This document shows, piece after piece, positions 61,501 through 64,000 of a DNA stretch of 64,000 bases. Origin of the DNA: Talinum fruticosum. Its lineage: Eukaryota; Streptophyta; Magnoliopsida; Caryophyllales; Talinaceae. The number at the start of each line of letters is the position of its first letter. The stretch's first letter is position 1. The notes under the pieces are model-generated. The model saw only the letters and a list, made by a program, of their open reading frames with translations. It was not told the DNA's origin and searched no databases. The stretch lies in assembly GCA_021018815.1 (NCBI GenBank), contig JAITYX010000032.1:4987501-5051500 (forward strand), read 5' to 3'. The position numbers were made by a program, and so were the translations under genes.

Positions 61501-63163
61501 AACATTTTCTGAAGGCATTCAATTAGTCGTCAAACCTGACTATATGCTTCTACTAACCCCTCAAGATGTTGAGGCATATTTTAAGACCATCCAAGAAAGT
61601 TTAGGATACATTTTAAACCACTATAATGCCATGTTTCAAAGTTCTCGGATTAGGTTTCAAAATTTACCAAATGGAGACAATGAAGCCACTAAGCTCATTA
61701 AGGCATGTTTGTGCCAGTGTTTACAAATGCTAAGCGCTGGTAAACATTGATAACTATTGAACACTAATAGTAACAGCTAATTGTAACTCATAGTTACACA
61801 CTAGCTGCTCGTAATTGCTAACTTCAACCACTTGTAAACGCTAACCGTTAACCGTACCCGCTGAGTAACTATTAACCACTATTCGGAATTGCTGGTAACC
61901 TCTAACCCATTTACCACTTAAACAGAGAGGTCGTAAATTGCTTAGAATAACATTTTGAACATCCTGAGATTTCATAGGTAATGTGGTTGACGCTTCATAT
62001 TTTTTAACCCATAATAAGATTATCCTACACAATTTTTTCGATTCTTGGGATAAGATAACATCCAAGAAGTTGTTAAATAAAGACCATGTGCTCCTTCTCA
62101 CTCCTAAAAGTAGGTTCTAGGGTGTATTAAGACCATTCTACAATAGTTTAAGTGCATTCTATACTCCGCCATTGGGAATTTGAGATCACATTTTGAGAAG
62201 GTAAAGTACAATAGCCATGAAACCATTATGGCCATTGAAATTGTTTAGACTGATACTTAGACTGCCTGGGAGGTTTATGCTATAGAATGGAGTGGTGGAC
62301 AAACGAACAAGCTTGAAGGTCATAAGATTCTCCCTATCAACAGGCCCATACGCGGTATCCCATGTTTGATCATACCAACAAGTAACACCAGGCACGCCTG
62401 AACTTTGACGAGTATATCTAAATTTCAAGGAAAAGATTTGCAAGTAGGCCATTCAAGCTCTTAACCTTCCTCTATCTTCTTAAATCTAATCTAGAAGTGC
62501 TAACATAACAGCAAGAACTTAATGCTGATCTTGCCATTCTGCAATGCACAAAACTAATTAACAGAAAAATTCACCATCTAATCAACTAAACAAATTAAGT
62601 AATCATTACATTCACAATTTAGCAAACAATTAAACATAAGCATACAAAATGAAACAAGTACGATAATCACTGAATTCTAAATCCAGCAAAAAATTGAATT
62701 ATCATCACCACAAGCACAAAAAATTTAACACTTTACCTGGACATAGAGCACGTTCTGCGCTTGAAGGCCAGTGTTATGGAAGTAGAAATACTTGTCACCG
62801 CGCTTAAACGGCGCATAATAACGCGGATAATCGAAAAGCTCCGTGATCTTCTCCTTCAACTTGTCTCTAGTCTCGCATTCCGCCAGCACAGAGTTAGTGA
62901 GCTTCACTTGATTATCCACAAACTCCTTAGTTTCTTCAGAATCCGGATCTTCAAGCCTGAACCACAGCAATCCTCAACACGAAAATCAATCTCATTCCAA
63001 TAAGATTTAACCAAATTCATCGATAAGAATCAAAAAGAATGAAGGAAACGTATTCACACCATCGGTAAGGGTCAGGAACTTTGACGCCGAAATAATCATC
63101 GACAACGGATTCATCTCGGCGAGCAGGCGGATACTGCAGGGGTTTCGGGAGGGCGGACGCCAT
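55593..63163 (-). CDS. Prolyl oligopeptidase copy B (family S9A serine peptidase)
   Basis: Twelve exons on the minus strand, in transcript order: 63163-63060, 62956-62737, 59746-59546, 59464-59394, 59018-58859, 58645-58052, 57692-57313, 57238-57163, 57089-57026, 56356-56221, 55865-55753, 55658-55593. POP cleaves after proline in short peptides in the cytosol or plastid. The beta-propeller spans about residues 70-430, followed by the hydrolase domain with Ser near 565 (GGSNGG), Asp near 656 (ADHDDRVVP) and His near 698 (GHGAG). No nonsense codon occurs in the expected frame. Two one-base losses in A-runs break it: exon 7 (PKK of [11 protein letters not shown], five A instead of six as in copy A) and exon 11 (QKM, 113 bases not 114). 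If these are assembly errors the protein is about 728 aa, normal for POP; if real, copy B is also dead. Confidence 0.85.
60770..62300 (-). repeat. Degenerate tandem array in intron 2 of POP copy B
   Basis: This is the counterpart of the array at 49430-50960, with the GAATCATGCTTCAACAACTA-type phrase at about 60788, 61068, 61645 and 62180 and ACTATATGCTTCTACTAACC at about 61541. The match to copy A is co-linear, so the array predates the duplication. Confidence 0.65.
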
Positions 63164-63319
63164 GGGAGAGGAGGAGGAGGAGGAGGAGGAGGAGGAGGAG
63201 AAGCTTGAGGAAAGAGGAGAGAAAAAATGGGAGAAGCGAGTCTTTGGAGTGCTACTGGGTCGTTGTATACGAAGAGGTAAGCGATGATAGTTGACGTGTT
63301 TGGAAAGTTGCGCACCCAA
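63164..63319 (-). CDS. Possible in-frame N-terminal extension of POP copy B (52 aa, Ser-rich)
   Basis: An ATG at 63319 (complement) is in frame with the normal start at 63163. The extension begins [19 protein letters not shown], is basic and Ser-rich with about ten consecutive serines, and has no acidic residues, like a plastid transit peptide. Upstream-extended POP isoforms are known in plants as I recall. In copy A the same region is one base shorter in a T-run and has fewer TCC units, so its upstream ATG is out of frame. Confidence 0.45.
63167..63200. repeat. (GGA)n microsatellite, poly-Ser coding on minus strand
   Basis: About eleven GGA units follow the start region of POP copy B, against three in copy A (51847-51859). 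It expands the Ser run of the possible transit peptide. Confidence 0.85.
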
Positions 63320-64000
63320 AGCCGAAGGGCGGAGGGTTCGGGTCGGGGGCGATGCCAGGGAATGTCGGGAGGCGGATGATGACTCCCCGCAATTGAAATT
63401 TGCAGCACCAACAAATGGGCCGAGGTGACTTCGTCGCTAGAGCCGGCATTTTTAGGATTGCTTTTTCAAGACTATTGAGTGTGGAGTTAACCGAGGATCC
63501 TACAATCCCCCATTATTCTTCGCTTTAGAATTTTTTTTCTCAAAAAATATAAAAAAGGAGTCGAGTCCAAGGAATATTAATCTAATTTGAAAACCCAATG
63601 TGCATATTCAAAATCTTTATATTGATTTATAAAGTTTCTTAAAAAGAAGATGTACTTATTTATTTATATAATATGAGGTATGTTCATCATTAGTTTTTTA
63701 AGTGGTGATTACGAATTAACTTCAGTTAGAGTTTTAATTTCTTTTAAAATATTTATTTTCTCTGTCAAGTATTGAATGTTTTTTTTATTTACATTCAAGG
63801 TGGAAAAATCAATTTCATATGTAATTTCATATGACAGACAAGCTTATGTCATTTTGAAATTTCTTAAATTATATGTCCAATATAATCATCCTCATTTCGA
63901 TCCAACGTGTGCATATAAATTTGCAATACAACAAAGAGGGAGAGGGGTTATTATCATAATATAATATTGATAAATATTGGTAGTACTTGTATAAATGAGT
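63320..64000. other. Upstream flank of POP copy B
   Basis: GC-richer to about 63450, then AT-rich. It matches the flank of copy A. No gene seen. Confidence 0.5.

Larger units (their letters stand above)
54790..64000. repeat. Segmental duplication, unit B (reaches the window edge)
   Basis: This is the direct-orientation counterpart of 42480-52620. The match begins inside the hAT-like element and is still visible at the last bases of the window, so the true right border is outside it. Confidence 0.85.

Noticed and set aside
1..64000. tRNA, rRNA, CRISPR array, viral or bacterial operon
   Set aside because: No cloverleaf, ribosomal core sequence, spaced short repeats, or polycistronic layout was seen on either strand.

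Overview
This is a nuclear genomic window from a flowering plant, most probably a eudicot. The coding exons are short and split by GT-AG introns, the intergenic DNA is AT-rich and full of small non-autonomous transposons, and every recognisable protein has a plant-type architecture. Nothing bacterial or viral is visible. Seven protein-coding loci can be built exon by exon from open frames, splice sites and codon phase.

Layout. (1) 229-1779 (+): the C-terminal end of a BAG6/scythe-like ubiquitin-domain protein, cut by the window edge. (2) 3700-8856 (+): CTU1 (NCS6/ROL5), the PP-loop enzyme that thiolates wobble uridine of tRNAs; ten exons, 357 aa, one a minor-spliceosome AT-AC intron. (3) 10785-11033 (+): a small conserved-looking membrane/coiled-coil protein of 82 aa, preceded by a reading frame that overlaps its start by four bases. 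(4) 21269-24458 (+): an SKU5-similar multicopper-oxidase-like protein, closest in my recollection to SKS5. (5) 25482-30184 (+): peroxisomal enoyl-CoA hydratase 2 (ECH2), eleven exons, 306 aa. (6) 31490-41988 (+): tRNA pseudouridine synthase PUS10, fifteen exons, 529 aa. (7) 43349-51844 and 55593-63163 (both -): two direct tandem copies of a prolyl oligopeptidase gene with identical exon structure. The copy at 43349-51844 has two nonsense codons and a frameshift and looks like a pseudogene. The order CTU1 - SKS5 - ECH2 - pseudouridine synthase - POP resembles the Arabidopsis chromosome 1 block around At1g76120-At1g76170 as I remember it.

The genes do not form one pathway. Two act in tRNA modification (CTU1, PUS10), one in peroxisomal fatty-acid beta-oxidation (ECH2), one at the cell surface (SKS5-like), one in peptide turnover (POP).

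The most unusual structures are: a degenerate tandem array with a period of roughly 220-310 bp in a PUS10 intron and, in the same orientation relative to transcription, in intron 2 of both POP copies; a direct segmental duplication of about 10 kb carrying POP, with an hAT-like element at its edge; an insertion with inverted ends found in only one POP copy; and at least six one-base frameshifts in five gene copies, all of them losses in short homopolymers, which points to consensus errors in the assembly as much as to biology. Large parts of 11.0-21.2 kb, 24.5-25.4 kb and 52-55.5 kb hold no gene that I can support. All identifications come from reading the sequence and remembered family features; no database search was run.
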